A DNA stretch of 64,000 nt from Desulfobacillus sp041396245 (GTDB taxonomy: Bacteria > Pseudomonadota > Gammaproteobacteria > Burkholderiales > Rhodocyclaceae), in contig JAWKYW010000007.1 in NCBI GenBank assembly GCA_041396245.1, forward strand, positions 85,773 through 149,772, given 5' to 3'. The position numbers were made by a program, and so were the translations under genes. Below the pieces are notes generated by a model, which was given only the letters and a program-made list of their open reading frames with translations, did no database searches and was not told the origin of the DNA. Positions within the stretch are counted from its first letter, which is position 1. Each line of letters begins with the position of its first letter. Below are positions 35,129 through 44,021 of the stretch, in pieces.

Positions 35129-36682
35129 ATGTCGGGTTTCATGAACGCTGCGGACGAGATCATTGGCAGGCCCCTGGCCATGGGCCTGGGCGGGCAACCG
35201 GCCATCCTGTGCGGCGACCGCACGGTCAGCTTTGCGGCGCTGGAGGCGGAGGTCAACCGCCACGGCAACGCGCTCAAGGCGCAGGGCATCGGACGCGGCG
35301 CGCGCGTGCTCTTCCTGATGGACGATTCGCCCGAACTGGTCGCCGCCTACCTCGGCACGCTGCGCATCGGCGCCGTCGCCGTCGCCCTCAACGTGCGCCT
35401 GGCGCCGCGCGACCTGCGCTTCGTCATCGAAGACAGCGCCTGCAGCGCGATCTTCGTCGATGCCCATTTCCTCGATCTCTACGAGAGCGCCGTCGAGGGC
35501 ATGGCCGCGCCGCCGCTGGCCATCCTCCTCGGCAAGTCGTCGGCGCCCCCTTATCTCGGCCATGCCGAGTTCCTCGCCGGACAACCCGACCGGCTCGAAT
35601 CGACACTGGTCGATCCCGAGGAAGTCGGCTTCTGGCTGTATTCCTCCGGCACCACCGGCAAGCCGAAGGCGGTGATGCACCCGCACCGCACCGCGCGGGT
35701 GGCCGACTGCCTGGAACGCGAACTGCTCGGCGTGCATCCCGGCGACCGCGTGTTCACCACCTCGAAGATCTTCTTCGGCTTCGCCCTCGGCCATTCCCTG
35801 ATGGGCGGCCTGCAATGCGGCGCCACCATCATCCTCTCGCCGGCCTGGCCGGAACCCCGTCTGATCATCGCCACGGTCGAGCGCCACCAGCCCGACGTCT
35901 TCTTCAGCACGCCGGTGATGTACCGCAACCTGCTGCGCGAGGGCGCGCCGGCGAATCCCGCCTTCCGCCGCATCCGGCACTTCGTCTCCGCCGGCGAGAA
36001 ACTGCCCGAGTCGCTCTACGGTGACTGGCTTGATCTCTCCGGCAAGCCGATTCTCGACGGCATCGGCGCCTCGGAGACGGTGTTCCTGTTCCTGGTCAAC
36101 CGGCCGGAGGATTCCCGCGCCGGTTCTTCCGGCCGTCCGGTGCCCTGGGCCGAGGTGCGGCTGGTCGGGGAGGACGGCAAGGACATCACCACGCCGGACA
36201 CGCCCGGGCTGATTGCCATTCGCACGCCCTGCCAGTTCGTCGGCTACTGCAACCTGCCCGAAGTGACCGCACGGGCGCTGCGCGACGGCTGGTATTTCCC
36301 CGGCGACATGTTCCGCTTCGACGCCGAAGGGCGCTGGTACCACATGGGCCGCGGCGACGACATGCTGAAGATCTCCGGCCAGTGGGTCAGCCCGGCCGAG
36401 ATCGAGGCCTGCGCCCTGACGGTGCCCGGCGTGGCCGAAGTGGCCGTCGTCGGCTATCCCAACGAAGACGGCCTGACGCGGATCGCGCTGTTCGCCATAC
36501 CGCGCGATCCCGAAGCCGACCAGGCGGCCCTCAGCGAAACGCTGCTGCAGACCTTCAAGTCCACGCTGTCGATCTACAAGTGCCCGCGCACCATCCGCTT
36601 CCTCAAGCAGATGCCGCAGACGGCGACGGGCAAGATGCAGCGCTACCGGCTGCGCGAAATGCTGCGGAATCCGGCATCATGA
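35129..36682 (+). CDS. Benzoate-CoA ligase family protein
   Basis: A 517-aa ANL-superfamily acid-CoA ligase of the benzoate-CoA ligase branch. Motifs: YSSGTTGKPKAVMHPH (P-loop), FGFALGHSLMGGLQCGATII, ILDGIGASETVFLFLVNRP (A5), and MGRGDDMLKISGQWVSPAEI followed by catalytic-Lys segment TATGKMQRYRL. ATG 35129 follows GGGACGGGGAGC; a second ATG at 35141 is possible. Should activate an aromatic or alicyclic carboxylic acid to its CoA thioester as the pathway entry. Benzoate, hydroxy- or aminobenzoate, or cyclohexene carboxylate are options. First gene of the rightward transcript under O2. Confidence 0.9.
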   Translation: MSGFMNAADEIIGRPLAMGLGGQPAILCGDRTVSFAALEAEVNRHGNALKAQGIGRGARVLFLMDDSPELVAAYLGTLRIGAVAVALNVRLAPRDLRFVIEDSACSAIFVDAHFLDLYESAVEGMAAPPLAILLGKSSAPPYLGHAEFLAGQPDRLESTLVDPEEVGFWLYSSGTTGKPKAVMHPHRTARVADCLERELLGVHPGDRVFTTSKIFFGFALGHSLMGGLQCGATIILSPAWPEPRLIIATVERHQPDVFFSTPVMYRNLLREGAPANPAFRRIRHFVSAGEKLPESLYGDWLDLSGKPILDGIGASETVFLFLVNRPEDSRAGSSGRPVPWAEVRLVGEDGKDITTPDTPGLIAIRTPCQFVGYCNLPEVTARALRDGWYFPGDMFRFDAEGRWYHMGRGDDMLKISGQWVSPAEIEACALTVPGVAEVAVVGYPNEDGLTRIALFAIPRDPEADQAALSETLLQTFKSTLSIYKCPRTIRFLKQMPQTATGKMQRYRLREMLRNPAS

Positions 36683-36710
36683 TGCGCACTTCACTCGATG
36701 CGGGGGCTTC

Positions 36711-37889
36711 GTGAGCGACAAGACCTATCTCGACTGGCCCTTCTTCGACGAGGCCCATCGCCGGCTGGCGGGCGATCTGGAAACCTGGGCCGGGCAAAAC
36801 CTCGACAGCGCTAGCCATGACGACGTCGATGCCGCCTGCCGCGACCTGGTCGGACGCCTCGGCCGCGACGGCTGGCTGCGCTACGCCGTCGGCGGCACGG
36901 CCAACGGCGGCAAGTTCGACGCCATCGACACCCGTGCGATCTGCCTGCTGCGCGAAACGCTGGCGCGCCACTCGGGCCTCGCCGACTTCGCCTTCGCCAT
37001 GCAGGGTCTGGGCTCCGGCGCCCTCACCCTGCAAGGCTCGCCGGCGCAGAAACTGCGCTACCTGGCCAAGGTTGCCACGGGCGAGGCCATCCCCGCCTTC
37101 GCCCTCTCCGAGCCGGGCTCCGGCTCCGACGTGGCGGCGATGGCCTGCAGCGCGCGCGCCGAGGGCGGGCATTACGTCCTCGACGGCGAGAAGACCTGGA
37201 TTTCCAACGGCGGCATCGCCGATTTCTACGTCGTCTTCGCCCGCACGGGCGAAGCGCCCGGCGCGCGCGGCCTCTCCGCCTTCATCGTCGAGGCCGACAC
37301 GCCCGGCTTCGAAGTGGCCGAGCGCATCGAGACGATCGCGCCGCACCCCCTGGCCCTGCTGCGCTTCGAGAACTGCCGCATCCCGCGCGACAATCTGGTC
37401 GGCGCGCCCGGCCAGGGCTTCAAGGTGGCGATGCAGACGCTCGACATCTTTCGCACCTCCGTCGCCGCCGCGGCGCTGGGCTTCGCCCGCCGGGCGCTGG
37501 ACGAGGCGCTGCGCCGCGCCACCCAGCGCAAGATGTTCGGCCAGACCCTGGCCGACTTCCAGATCACCCAGGCCAAGCTGGCGCAGATGGCCACCGGCAT
37601 CGACGCCTCGGCGCTGCTCACCTACCGCGCCGCCTGGCTGCGCGACCAGGGCCGCACCGTCACGCGCGAGGCGGCCATGGCCAAGATGACGGCCACCGAG
37701 ACGGCGCAGCAGGTGATCGACAGCGCCGTGCAGATCTGGGGCGGCCTCGGCGTGGTCAGCGGCCATCCGGTCGAAAAGCTCTATCGCGAGATCCGCGCGC
37801 TGCGCATCTACGAGGGCGCCACCGAGGTGCAGCAGCTCATCATCGCCCGCCAGACGCTGGCGGCCCACGAACAGGCCTCCGGAGCGTAA
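36711..37889 (+). CDS. Acyl-CoA dehydrogenase
   Basis: A 392-aa flavin-dependent acyl-CoA dehydrogenase. FAD/substrate motifs ALSEPGSGSDVAAM and EKTWISNGGIADFYVVFART; C-terminal helix with the catalytic glutamate in RIYEGATEVQQLIIARQ, the MCAD-like position. GTG 36711 follows GGGGGCTTC, 28 bp after the ligase stop. Introduces an alpha,beta double bond into the acyl-CoA made by the ligase, or into the ring of a reduced product. It would need ETF, not encoded here. Confidence 0.9.
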   Translation: MSDKTYLDWPFFDEAHRRLAGDLETWAGQNLDSASHDDVDAACRDLVGRLGRDGWLRYAVGGTANGGKFDAIDTRAICLLRETLARHSGLADFAFAMQGLGSGALTLQGSPAQKLRYLAKVATGEAIPAFALSEPGSGSDVAAMACSARAEGGHYVLDGEKTWISNGGIADFYVVFARTGEAPGARGLSAFIVEADTPGFEVAERIETIAPHPLALLRFENCRIPRDNLVGAPGQGFKVAMQTLDIFRTSVAAAALGFARRALDEALRRATQRKMFGQTLADFQITQAKLAQMATGIDASALLTYRAAWLRDQGRTVTREAAMAKMTATETAQQVIDSAVQIWGGLGVVSGHPVEKLYREIRALRIYEGATEVQQLIIARQTLAAHEQASGA

Positions 37890-37930
37890 GCGCCAGATGG
37901 CTCCTCGCAGCCCGAATCCTCCTCCCTTAC

Positions 37931-37948
37931 TGAATGATTATTCATTCA
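37931..37948. promoter_or_regulatory. TetR-type operator O3
   Basis: TGAATGA-TTAT-TCATTCA, a perfect inverted repeat matching O1 in both half-sites, placed 22 bp before the ATG of the BcrB-like gene in an 81-bp intergenic gap. It suggests this gene also has its own TetR-controlled promoter. Confidence 0.75.
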
Positions 37949-37970
37949 TGTCTCATTGAAAGGAACCGAC

Positions 37971-39278
37971 ATGGCCAAGTACCCGACCGAACCCCTGAAG
38001 TGCTGGAAGAAGGCCAAGGAACTGCGCGAGCAGTACTACATCAACTACGCCCGCGCCAAGGAAAACGGCGGCATCCGCTGGGGCGCGGCCGGCTGGTCCT
38101 TCGACGCCATCCCGACGGCCTTCGGCGACGACGTCCATCCCCTTACCGGCGAGCCCTACGGCGCCAGCATTGCCTTCGACCGCAAGTTCGCCAAGGAATG
38201 CCTGGACGCCGCCGAAGCCGCCGGCTTCGCCCGCGACCTGTGCGCCTACATGCGCCTCTACTGGGGCGGCATGCACCTCAACAAATACCTCTACGGCGGC
38301 GAGTTCCCCGTGCCCGACTTCAACTTCCAGACGCAGATCTGCTGCTCCCACGCCAAGTGGTACCAGCACGCCTCGAAGTACGAGGGCGTGCCGGATTTCT
38401 ACGTCGACGTCAGCATCGGCGCCTACAAGGACATCGACGAGTCCCGCCTCGACTACGTCACCAACCAGCTGCACGAATCGATCGAGTTCGTCGAGAAGGT
38501 CACCGGGCGGAAATGCGACGACGAACTGCTGATCCGCGCCGTGAAGAACGAGATGCGCGCCACCTCGCTCTGGGCCGAGGTCTGCCTGCTCAACCAGACG
38601 CGCCCCGCCCCGCTCGACGAGAAGACCATGTACTCGCTCTACGTTCTGGCGGTGCTGCACAAGTCCTCGCAGTGGTGCGCCGACTTCTACCAGGAGCTGC
38701 TCGACGAGGTGAAGGACCGCGTCGCCCGCGGCATCGCCGCCGTTCCCAACGAGCGCTGCCGCGTCATGTCCGACACGCAGCCGCCCTGGGCCTTCCTGAA
38801 GATCTTCCGCTATCTCGAGGAGTTCGGCGCCGTCTCCATCGGCTCGCTGTACACCTTCGGCCTGGAGGGCACCTGGGAGACGCGCGAGGACGGCAGCTGG
38901 ATGCCGCGCACCCTGCCGTGGAAGAAAGGCATCGAGATCAACGACCGCGACACGGCACTGCGCCTGTACGCCGACTGGAACCTGTCGAAGCCGCTGTGGC
39001 AGCACTTCTTCGACCCCTCGCTGAAGACGGAAATGATGAAGTACATCGTCAAGCACTGGGACGTCGATGGCGTCATGATCCACATGAACCGCGGCTGCGA
39101 GGGGCTGTCGATGGGCATCATGGAGAACCGCCTCGGCCTGGCCGCCGCCGGCATTCCGGTGATGACCTACGAAGGGAACATGGGCGATGAGCGCGAGTTC
39201 GACATGGTGCGCGCGCAGAATCGGGTGGACGCCTTCATGGAAACGCTGAATCTCAAGCGCGACTTCGTCGCCGCCTGA
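37971..39278 (+). CDS. BcrB-like benzoyl-CoA reductase / 2-hydroxyacyl-CoA dehydratase subunit
   Basis: A 435-aa member of the 2-hydroxyacyl-CoA dehydratase (HgdB/BcrB) family. It resembles BcrB/BadE of class I benzoyl-CoA reductase along its length: KYPTEPLKCWKKAKELRE at the start, GEPYGASIAFDRKFA, QTQICCSHAKWYQ, VPNERCRVMSDTQPPWAFLK, MNRGCEGLSMGIMENRLGL and YEGNMGDEREFD at the end. Cysteines at 91, 124/125 and 376 are candidate [4Fe-4S] ligands, as expected for a working family member. An AAAGGAACC ribosome site precedes the ATG. Oddly, no BcrC-type second subunit and no BcrA/BcrD or HgdC-type ATPase activator is near; the next gene is the convergent livF. It may dehydrate or reduce a cyclic acyl-CoA, alone or with distant partners. 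Confidence 0.85.
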   Translation: MAKYPTEPLKCWKKAKELREQYYINYARAKENGGIRWGAAGWSFDAIPTAFGDDVHPLTGEPYGASIAFDRKFAKECLDAAEAAGFARDLCAYMRLYWGGMHLNKYLYGGEFPVPDFNFQTQICCSHAKWYQHASKYEGVPDFYVDVSIGAYKDIDESRLDYVTNQLHESIEFVEKVTGRKCDDELLIRAVKNEMRATSLWAEVCLLNQTRPAPLDEKTMYSLYVLAVLHKSSQWCADFYQELLDEVKDRVARGIAAVPNERCRVMSDTQPPWAFLKIFRYLEEFGAVSIGSLYTFGLEGTWETREDGSWMPRTLPWKKGIEINDRDTALRLYADWNLSKPLWQHFFDPSLKTEMMKYIVKHWDVDGVMIHMNRGCEGLSMGIMENRLGLAAAGIPVMTYEGNMGDEREFDMVRAQNRVDAFMETLNLKRDFVAA

Positions 39279-39299
39279 GCGGGATCGGGCGGTGAGCGC

Positions 39300-40034
39300 T
39301 CAGCGTCCCCCGCCGCCCAGTCCCAGATAGGTTTCGACGACGCGGGGATCGTCCGCCAGATTGCGGCTCAGCCCTTCGAGGGCAATGCTGCCCGTCTCCA
39401 GCACGTAGCCGTAGTCGGCGATCTGCAGGGCAGCGCGGGCGTTCTGCTCGACCAGCAGCACGGCCACGCCGGTCTGCCTGAGGCCGGCGACGATATGGAA
39501 GATCTCGCGCACGATGAGCGGGGCGAGGCCCAGGCTCGGCTCGTCGAGCATGAGCAGCTTGGGCTTGGCCATCAGGGCCCGGCCCACCGCCAGCATCTGC
39601 CGCTCGCCGCCGGAGAGGGTGCCGGCCAGTTGCGCGCGACGTTCCTTCAGGCGCGGGAAGACGGCGAATACCTCGTCCATGGTCCGTGCCTCGTCGCGCG
39701 CGCCGGCACGGCGACGCTGGAAGGCGCCGAGCAGCAGGTTGTCCTCGACGCTCATTTCGCCGAACAGCTCGCGCTTCTCGGGCACCAGGGTCATGCCGTG
39801 GGCGACCCGATCCTCCACTTCGGCGTCCCGCCCCGCTTCGCCCAGGAAGGCAACCTCGCCCTGCGCGGGCAGCAGGCCCATGATAGCCGAGAGCAGCGTC
39901 GTCTTGCCGGCGCCGTTGGGGCCGATCACGGTGACGATCGTGCCCGCCTCGACCTTGAGGTCGATGTGGTGCAGCGCCTCGACCTTGCCGTAGGCCACGC
40001 ACAGGCCGCGCACCTCCAGGATCGGGGCCGCCAT
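39300..40034 (-). CDS. livF: Branched-chain/aromatic-acid ABC transporter ATP-binding protein LivF
   Basis: A 244-aa ABC ATPase. Walker A VIGPNGAGKTTLLSAIMGLL, Q-loop region LVPEKRELFGEMSVEDNLLL, signature TLSGGERQMLAVGRALM, Walker B KLLMLDEPSLGLAP, H-loop LLVEQNARAAL. Length and signature match LivF. ATG 40034 overlaps the livM-livG stop by one base. Last gene of the leftward phenylpropanoid operon; its stop is 21 bp from the convergent BcrB-like gene stop. Confidence 0.93.
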   Translation of the reverse strand: MAAPILEVRGLCVAYGKVEALHHIDLKVEAGTIVTVIGPNGAGKTTLLSAIMGLLPAQGEVAFLGEAGRDAEVEDRVAHGMTLVPEKRELFGEMSVEDNLLLGAFQRRRAGARDEARTMDEVFAVFPRLKERRAQLAGTLSGGERQMLAVGRALMAKPKLLMLDEPSLGLAPLIVREIFHIVAGLRQTGVAVLLVEQNARAALQIADYGYVLETGSIALEGLSRNLADDPRVVETYLGLGGGGR

Positions 40035-41794
40035 CACTCCACCCCCCCAAGATAGGCTTCGAGCACGACGGGGTCCTTCTGCACCTCCTCGGGCAGGCCC
40101 TCGGAAATTTTCTCGCCGAACTCCATCACGACGACCCGGTCGGCCAGGCCCATGACGAAGTCCATGTCGTGTTCCACCAGCAGGATGCCCATGCCTTCGG
40201 CGCGCAGCTTCATCAGCAGTTCCGCCAGCGCCTGCTTCTCCAGGTAGCGCAGGCCGGCCGCCGGCTCGTCGAGCAGCAGCAGGCAGGGGTCGGCGGCCAG
40301 TGCGCGGGCAATTTCCAGGATGCGCTGCTGACCGAGCGGCAGGCTGCCCGCCTCGTCGAAGAGATGGCCGCCCAGGCCGACGCGTTCCAGCTGGCGCCTG
40401 GCCTCGGCCAGCAGGCGCGCCTCCTCGGCGCGCTCCAGCCGCAGGGCGGCCGCCAGCACGCCGCGGCTGCCGCGCAGATGTGCGCCGAGGGCGACGTTGT
40501 CCAGCGCGCTCATGGTCGGCAGCAGCCGCACATGCTGGAAGGTGCGCCCCATGCCGCGCCGCACGAGGTCCCGCGAGGCCAGCTTCTCGATGCGGGCACC
40601 GAGAAAACGGACCTCGCCCGAGGTTGCCGGATCGACGCCGGAGATGCAGTTGAAGAGGGTGCTCTTGCCGGCACCGTTGGGTCCGATCAGCGCCATCACC
40701 TCGCCGGACTTCACGGTCAGGCTCATGGCGTTGTTGGCCACCAGTCCGCCGAATTCCTTGCGCACGTCCCTCGCTTCCAGCAGCACCGTGCCGGCCGCCG
40801 GACGCGGCCGGCACGGCAGCGGCGCGGCATCCGCCGGCGTTCGCCGTTCTGGCCCGGCCGGGGCGAAGCGCACGAGCCGCGGCCAGATGCCGTCGCGCAC
40901 GCGCTGCAGCACCAGGATCAGCAGGATGCCGAAGAAGATCACCTCGAAATTGCCGCTGTGGCCGAAGATCTTCGGCAGGACGTCCTGCAGCCATTGCTTG
41001 AGGACGGTGATCAGGCCGGCGCCGACCAGGGCGCCCCAGACGTGCGCGGCGCCGCCCACCACGGCCATGAAGAGGTACTCGATGCCGATGTGCAGGCCGA
41101 AGGGGGTCGGGTTCACGAAGCGCTGCAGGTGGGCGTAAAGCCAGCCCGACACGCAGGCGAAGAGGGCCGCGACGAGAAAGATCAGCGTCTTGCTGCGGGC
41201 GGTGTCGACGCCCATGCTCTCGGCCATCAGGCTGCCGCCCTTGAGGGCGCGGATGGCGCGCCCCTCGCGCGAATCGAGCAGGTTCCGCGTTGCCAGCATG
41301 GCGCACAGCAGCGTCGCCCAGATGAGCCAGTAGAATTCGCGGCCGCCATCCAGCGTCCAGCCGAACAGCACGACGAAGGGAATTCCGGTCAGGCCATTAT
41401 GGCCGCCGAGGAAACCGAGGTTGCCGAACAGGAAATACAGGCTGATGCCCCAGGCGATGGTGCCCAGCGGCAGGTAGTGGCCCGACAGGCGCAGGGTGAG
41501 CAGGCCGAGCAGCAGCGCCACCGCGGCGGTCACCGCCAGGCCGGCCAGCAAAGTCAGCCACGGCGACACGGCGTGGGCGGTGGTCAGGTAGGCCGTCGTA
41601 TAGGCCCCCAGGCCGACGAAGGCCGCCTGGCCGAAGGACGTCAGCCCGCCCACCCCGGTGAGCAGCACCAGTCCCAGCGCGACGAGGGCATACAGGCCGA
41701 TGTAGTTCAGCAGCGTGACGTGGTACTCGGACAGGAAGGCCGGAGCGGCCGCCAGCAGGCCGAGAAACGCCAGCAGCGGCAGGCGCCGGATCAT
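40034..41794 (-). CDS. livM: LivM-LivG fusion: ABC permease plus ATP-binding protein
   Basis: A single 586-aa frame joining the permease LivM and ATPase LivG. Residues 1 to ~310 hold about eight hydrophobic segments with the LivM pattern (GVGGLTSFGQAAFVGLGAYT; EGRAIRALKGGSLMAESMGV; FMAVVGGAAHVWGALVGAGL). A ~40-residue Pro/Arg-rich linker follows, then LivG (about 345-586): Walker A LIGPNGAGKSTLFNCISG, signature SLPLGQQRILEIARAL, Walker B LLLLDEPAAGLR, H-loop LLVEHDMDFVMGLAD. No stop or ribosome site separates the halves. Start ATG 41794 overlaps the livH stop (ATGA). LivM-LivG fusions occur in other proteobacteria. Confidence 0.92.
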   Translation of the reverse strand: MIRRLPLLAFLGLLAAAPAFLSEYHVTLLNYIGLYALVALGLVLLTGVGGLTSFGQAAFVGLGAYTTAYLTTAHAVSPWLTLLAGLAVTAAVALLLGLLTLRLSGHYLPLGTIAWGISLYFLFGNLGFLGGHNGLTGIPFVVLFGWTLDGGREFYWLIWATLLCAMLATRNLLDSREGRAIRALKGGSLMAESMGVDTARSKTLIFLVAALFACVSGWLYAHLQRFVNPTPFGLHIGIEYLFMAVVGGAAHVWGALVGAGLITVLKQWLQDVLPKIFGHSGNFEVIFFGILLILVLQRVRDGIWPRLVRFAPAGPERRTPADAAPLPCRPRPAAGTVLLEARDVRKEFGGLVANNAMSLTVKSGEVMALIGPNGAGKSTLFNCISGVDPATSGEVRFLGARIEKLASRDLVRRGMGRTFQHVRLLPTMSALDNVALGAHLRGSRGVLAAALRLERAEEARLLAEARRQLERVGLGGHLFDEAGSLPLGQQRILEIARALAADPCLLLLDEPAAGLRYLEKQALAELLMKLRAEGMGILLVEHDMDFVMGLADRVVVMEFGEKISEGLPEEVQKDPVVLEAYLGGVE

Positions 41795-42828
41795 TCCTCT
41801 TCCTCCACGTGGCGGGAGGTCAGCGAGCGCCAGATCAGGACGGGGATGATCAGGGTGAACACAATGACCTCCTTGAAGGCGCTGGCCCAGAAGGAGGAGA
41901 AGGCCTCGAGCAGGCCGACGAGGATGGCGCCGGCGGCGGCCAGCGGATAACTCGCCAGGCCGCCGATGATGGCGGCGACGAAGCCCTTCAGGCCGACGAG
42001 GAAGCCGGTGTCGTAGTAGACGGTGGTGATCGGCGCGATGAGGATGCCGGAGAGCGCGCCGATGCCCGCCGCCAGGGTGAACGACAGCTTGCCCGCCAGG
42101 GTGGTGGAGATGCCCATCAGGCGCGCCCCGACGCGGTTGATGGCGGTGGCGCGCAGCGCCTTGCCGTAGAGGCTGCGGCCGAAGAACAGGTAGAGGGCGG
42201 CGATCAGCACGCCGCTGGCGCCGACCACCCACAGCGTCTGGCCGTTCACGGTCAGCACGCCGAGGTCGAACTGCGCCTCGCTGAATGGCGTGGTACGCGA
42301 CCCCTCGGCGCCGAAGAACAGCAGGCCCAGGCCGACCAGTGCCCAGTGCACGGCCACCGAGACGATGAGCAGCACCAGCACCGAAGCCTCCGCCAGCGGC
42401 TGGTAGGCGAGCCGATAGACCATCGCCCCGAGCGGCACGACGATGGCCAGGGCCAGGGCCACCTGGGCGGCCAGCGGCAACCGGCCCGGCTCCAGCCACA
42501 GGACAAGGCCGGCGACCGCCCCCGGCAGAGCCAGGTTCCACAAGGCGATGCGGCCGAGACGCCGCAGCCGGCCGGCGCGCACGGCCATCACGCCATCGAC
42601 GAGGGCGACCAGCGCGCCGGCGCCGAGCAGCAGCCACAACGTGCCCGGCGTCCTGCCGGTCTGTAGGGCCGCCAGCGTCAGCGCACCGTAGGCGACGAAT
42701 TCCCCCTGTGGAATGAAGATGACCCGGGTGACGGTGAACACCAGCACCAGCGCCAGCGCCAGCAGCGCATAAATGGCGCCGTTGACGATGCCGTCCTGCC
42801 CCAATAGCAGCGCGATCTGCAGGTCCAT
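41791..42828 (-). CDS. livH: Branched-chain/aromatic-acid ABC transporter permease LivH
   Basis: A 345-aa inner-membrane permease. N-terminal LGQDGIVNGAIYALLALALV and FTVTRVIFIPQGEFVAYGAL are the LivH opening; the conserved EAA-like loop region YGKALRATAINRVGARLMGI and C-terminal GLKGFVAAIIGGLASYPLAA follow. It is longer than E. coli LivH (~308), with extra hydrophobic sequence near residues 65-120. Pairs with the LivM half of the fusion to form the channel. ATG 42828. Confidence 0.92.
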   Translation of the reverse strand: MDLQIALLLGQDGIVNGAIYALLALALVLVFTVTRVIFIPQGEFVAYGALTLAALQTGRTPGTLWLLLGAGALVALVDGVMAVRAGRLRRLGRIALWNLALPGAVAGLVLWLEPGRLPLAAQVALALAIVVPLGAMVYRLAYQPLAEASVLVLLIVSVAVHWALVGLGLLFFGAEGSRTTPFSEAQFDLGVLTVNGQTLWVVGASGVLIAALYLFFGRSLYGKALRATAINRVGARLMGISTTLAGKLSFTLAAGIGALSGILIAPITTVYYDTGFLVGLKGFVAAIIGGLASYPLAAAGAILVGLLEAFSSFWASAFKEVIVFTLIIPVLIWRSLTSRHVEEEE

Positions 42829-42851
42829 GGCCGCAATCTACCGCGTATCCG

Positions 42852-43964
42852 TCATCTGAGGAATGCTCCCCTGCCGTCGATGACGGTGATGTCGACATAG
42901 TTCGAGCCGACGTGCCGGCGGGCCGAATAGGAGACCTCGAAGCCCCCGGCATCGAAATGGTCCATGGATTCCAGCGCCTCGGTGAAGCGGGCCCGGGTCA
43001 GGTTGCGGGAAGCGCGCCGCAGGCCCTCCCCGATCACCTTGCCGCAGACGTAGCCCTCCAGGCTGTTGTAGGAAAACTGCTGGCGTCCCGTTTCGCGCAT
43101 GGCTTGCTGATACTCCTTCACCAGCGGCATCGAGGCGTTCCAGGGGTGGGCCATCACCTGGGTGTTGCCTACGCCGCGTTTGTGTTCACCCAGAGCCTTT
43201 ACGAAATCCCCGTTGCTGTTGAGAGACAGAGTCAGGAACTGGGGCGTCAGCCCGGCCTCCCGCATGCGCTTGACCAGCTCCGCGGCGGCACGGGACACCG
43301 CAAACATGACGACCGCCTGGGGGTCGGCCGCCGCCAGCGTTTTGACCGCATCGCCCACGTCCAGGCTGCCGCGCTCGTAGCTGGCGTGTGCCGCCATCTT
43401 CAGGTTTCGCCTGGCCAGTGCGGCTTCAAGATGCTCCAGACCTTCCTCGCCGAAGGCGTCGTTCTGTCGAAACAGCGCGATGCGGTTGATGCCGAGGGTA
43501 GTTGATTGCTCGACCATTTTCTCGATCTCGTCACTGTAGCCGGCGCGGATGTGGAACAGCTGGCGGTTGGGCGTGATGCGCAGCCGCTCCGCGCCGGTAA
43601 ACGGGCACAGCGTGGGCACGCCGGCGGCAGCCTTCAGCAACTCCACCGAATGCGGCGTGCCCAGGGGTGCGGCGAGCACAAAGGCCTCCTCCGCCAGCTT
43701 CTGCGCGTTCTTGCCGGTGCGCGGCGGCACGAAGCCGTCGTCCAGCGTCCTCAGCTCGAGACGACGGCCGTTGATGCCGCCGCGCCTGTTGGCATGATGG
43801 ACATAGGCGGCCAGACCTGACGTGATGTCCTGCGACACGGCGGCCACGGGGCCGGTCAGGCCGATGGACTGGCCGATGATCACCTTGCTTTCGTCCACTC
43901 CCGGCTCGGCGCATGCCAGACCGGCCGCACACGACAGTGAAGCCAACAGTGCCGCTTTTTTCAT
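42852..43964 (-). CDS. livK: ABC transporter substrate-binding protein LivK-like
   Basis: A 370-aa periplasmic binding protein. Signal peptide KKAALLASLSCAAGLACA with cleavage near residue 19, so it may be processed by signal peptidase I; no convincing lipobox. The mature fold is Peripla_BP_6 (VIIGQSIGLTGPVAAVSQDI; LELRTLDDGFVPPRTGKNAQ). A GGAGGGG ribosome site precedes ATG 43964. First transporter gene after the catabolic genes, so its ligand is probably the acid activated by the feruloyl-CoA-synthase-like ligase. Related to the protein at 30409-31551. Confidence 0.9.
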   Translation of the reverse strand: MKKAALLASLSCAAGLACAEPGVDESKVIIGQSIGLTGPVAAVSQDITSGLAAYVHHANRRGGINGRRLELRTLDDGFVPPRTGKNAQKLAEEAFVLAAPLGTPHSVELLKAAAGVPTLCPFTGAERLRITPNRQLFHIRAGYSDEIEKMVEQSTTLGINRIALFRQNDAFGEEGLEHLEAALARRNLKMAAHASYERGSLDVGDAVKTLAAADPQAVVMFAVSRAAAELVKRMREAGLTPQFLTLSLNSNGDFVKALGEHKRGVGNTQVMAHPWNASMPLVKEYQQAMRETGRQQFSYNSLEGYVCGKVIGEGLRRASRNLTRARFTEALESMDHFDAGGFEVSYSARRHVGSNYVDITVIDGRGAFLR

Positions 43965-44021
43965 TTCCCCTCCTCCAGTTCTGCTTTTGGTGTTTTCTCG
44001 AACGAGTCGTCTGCGCGACGC

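Noticed and set aside
37971..39278. Calling a complete benzoyl-CoA reductase at this locus
   Set aside because: Only a BcrB-like subunit is present; the other three subunits are absent, so the activity cannot be claimed.
40034..42952. A 972-residue reading frame spanning livH, livM and livG
   Set aside because: Residues upstream of 41794 are out-of-frame translation of livH; membrane-protein homology starts at the ATG at 41794.
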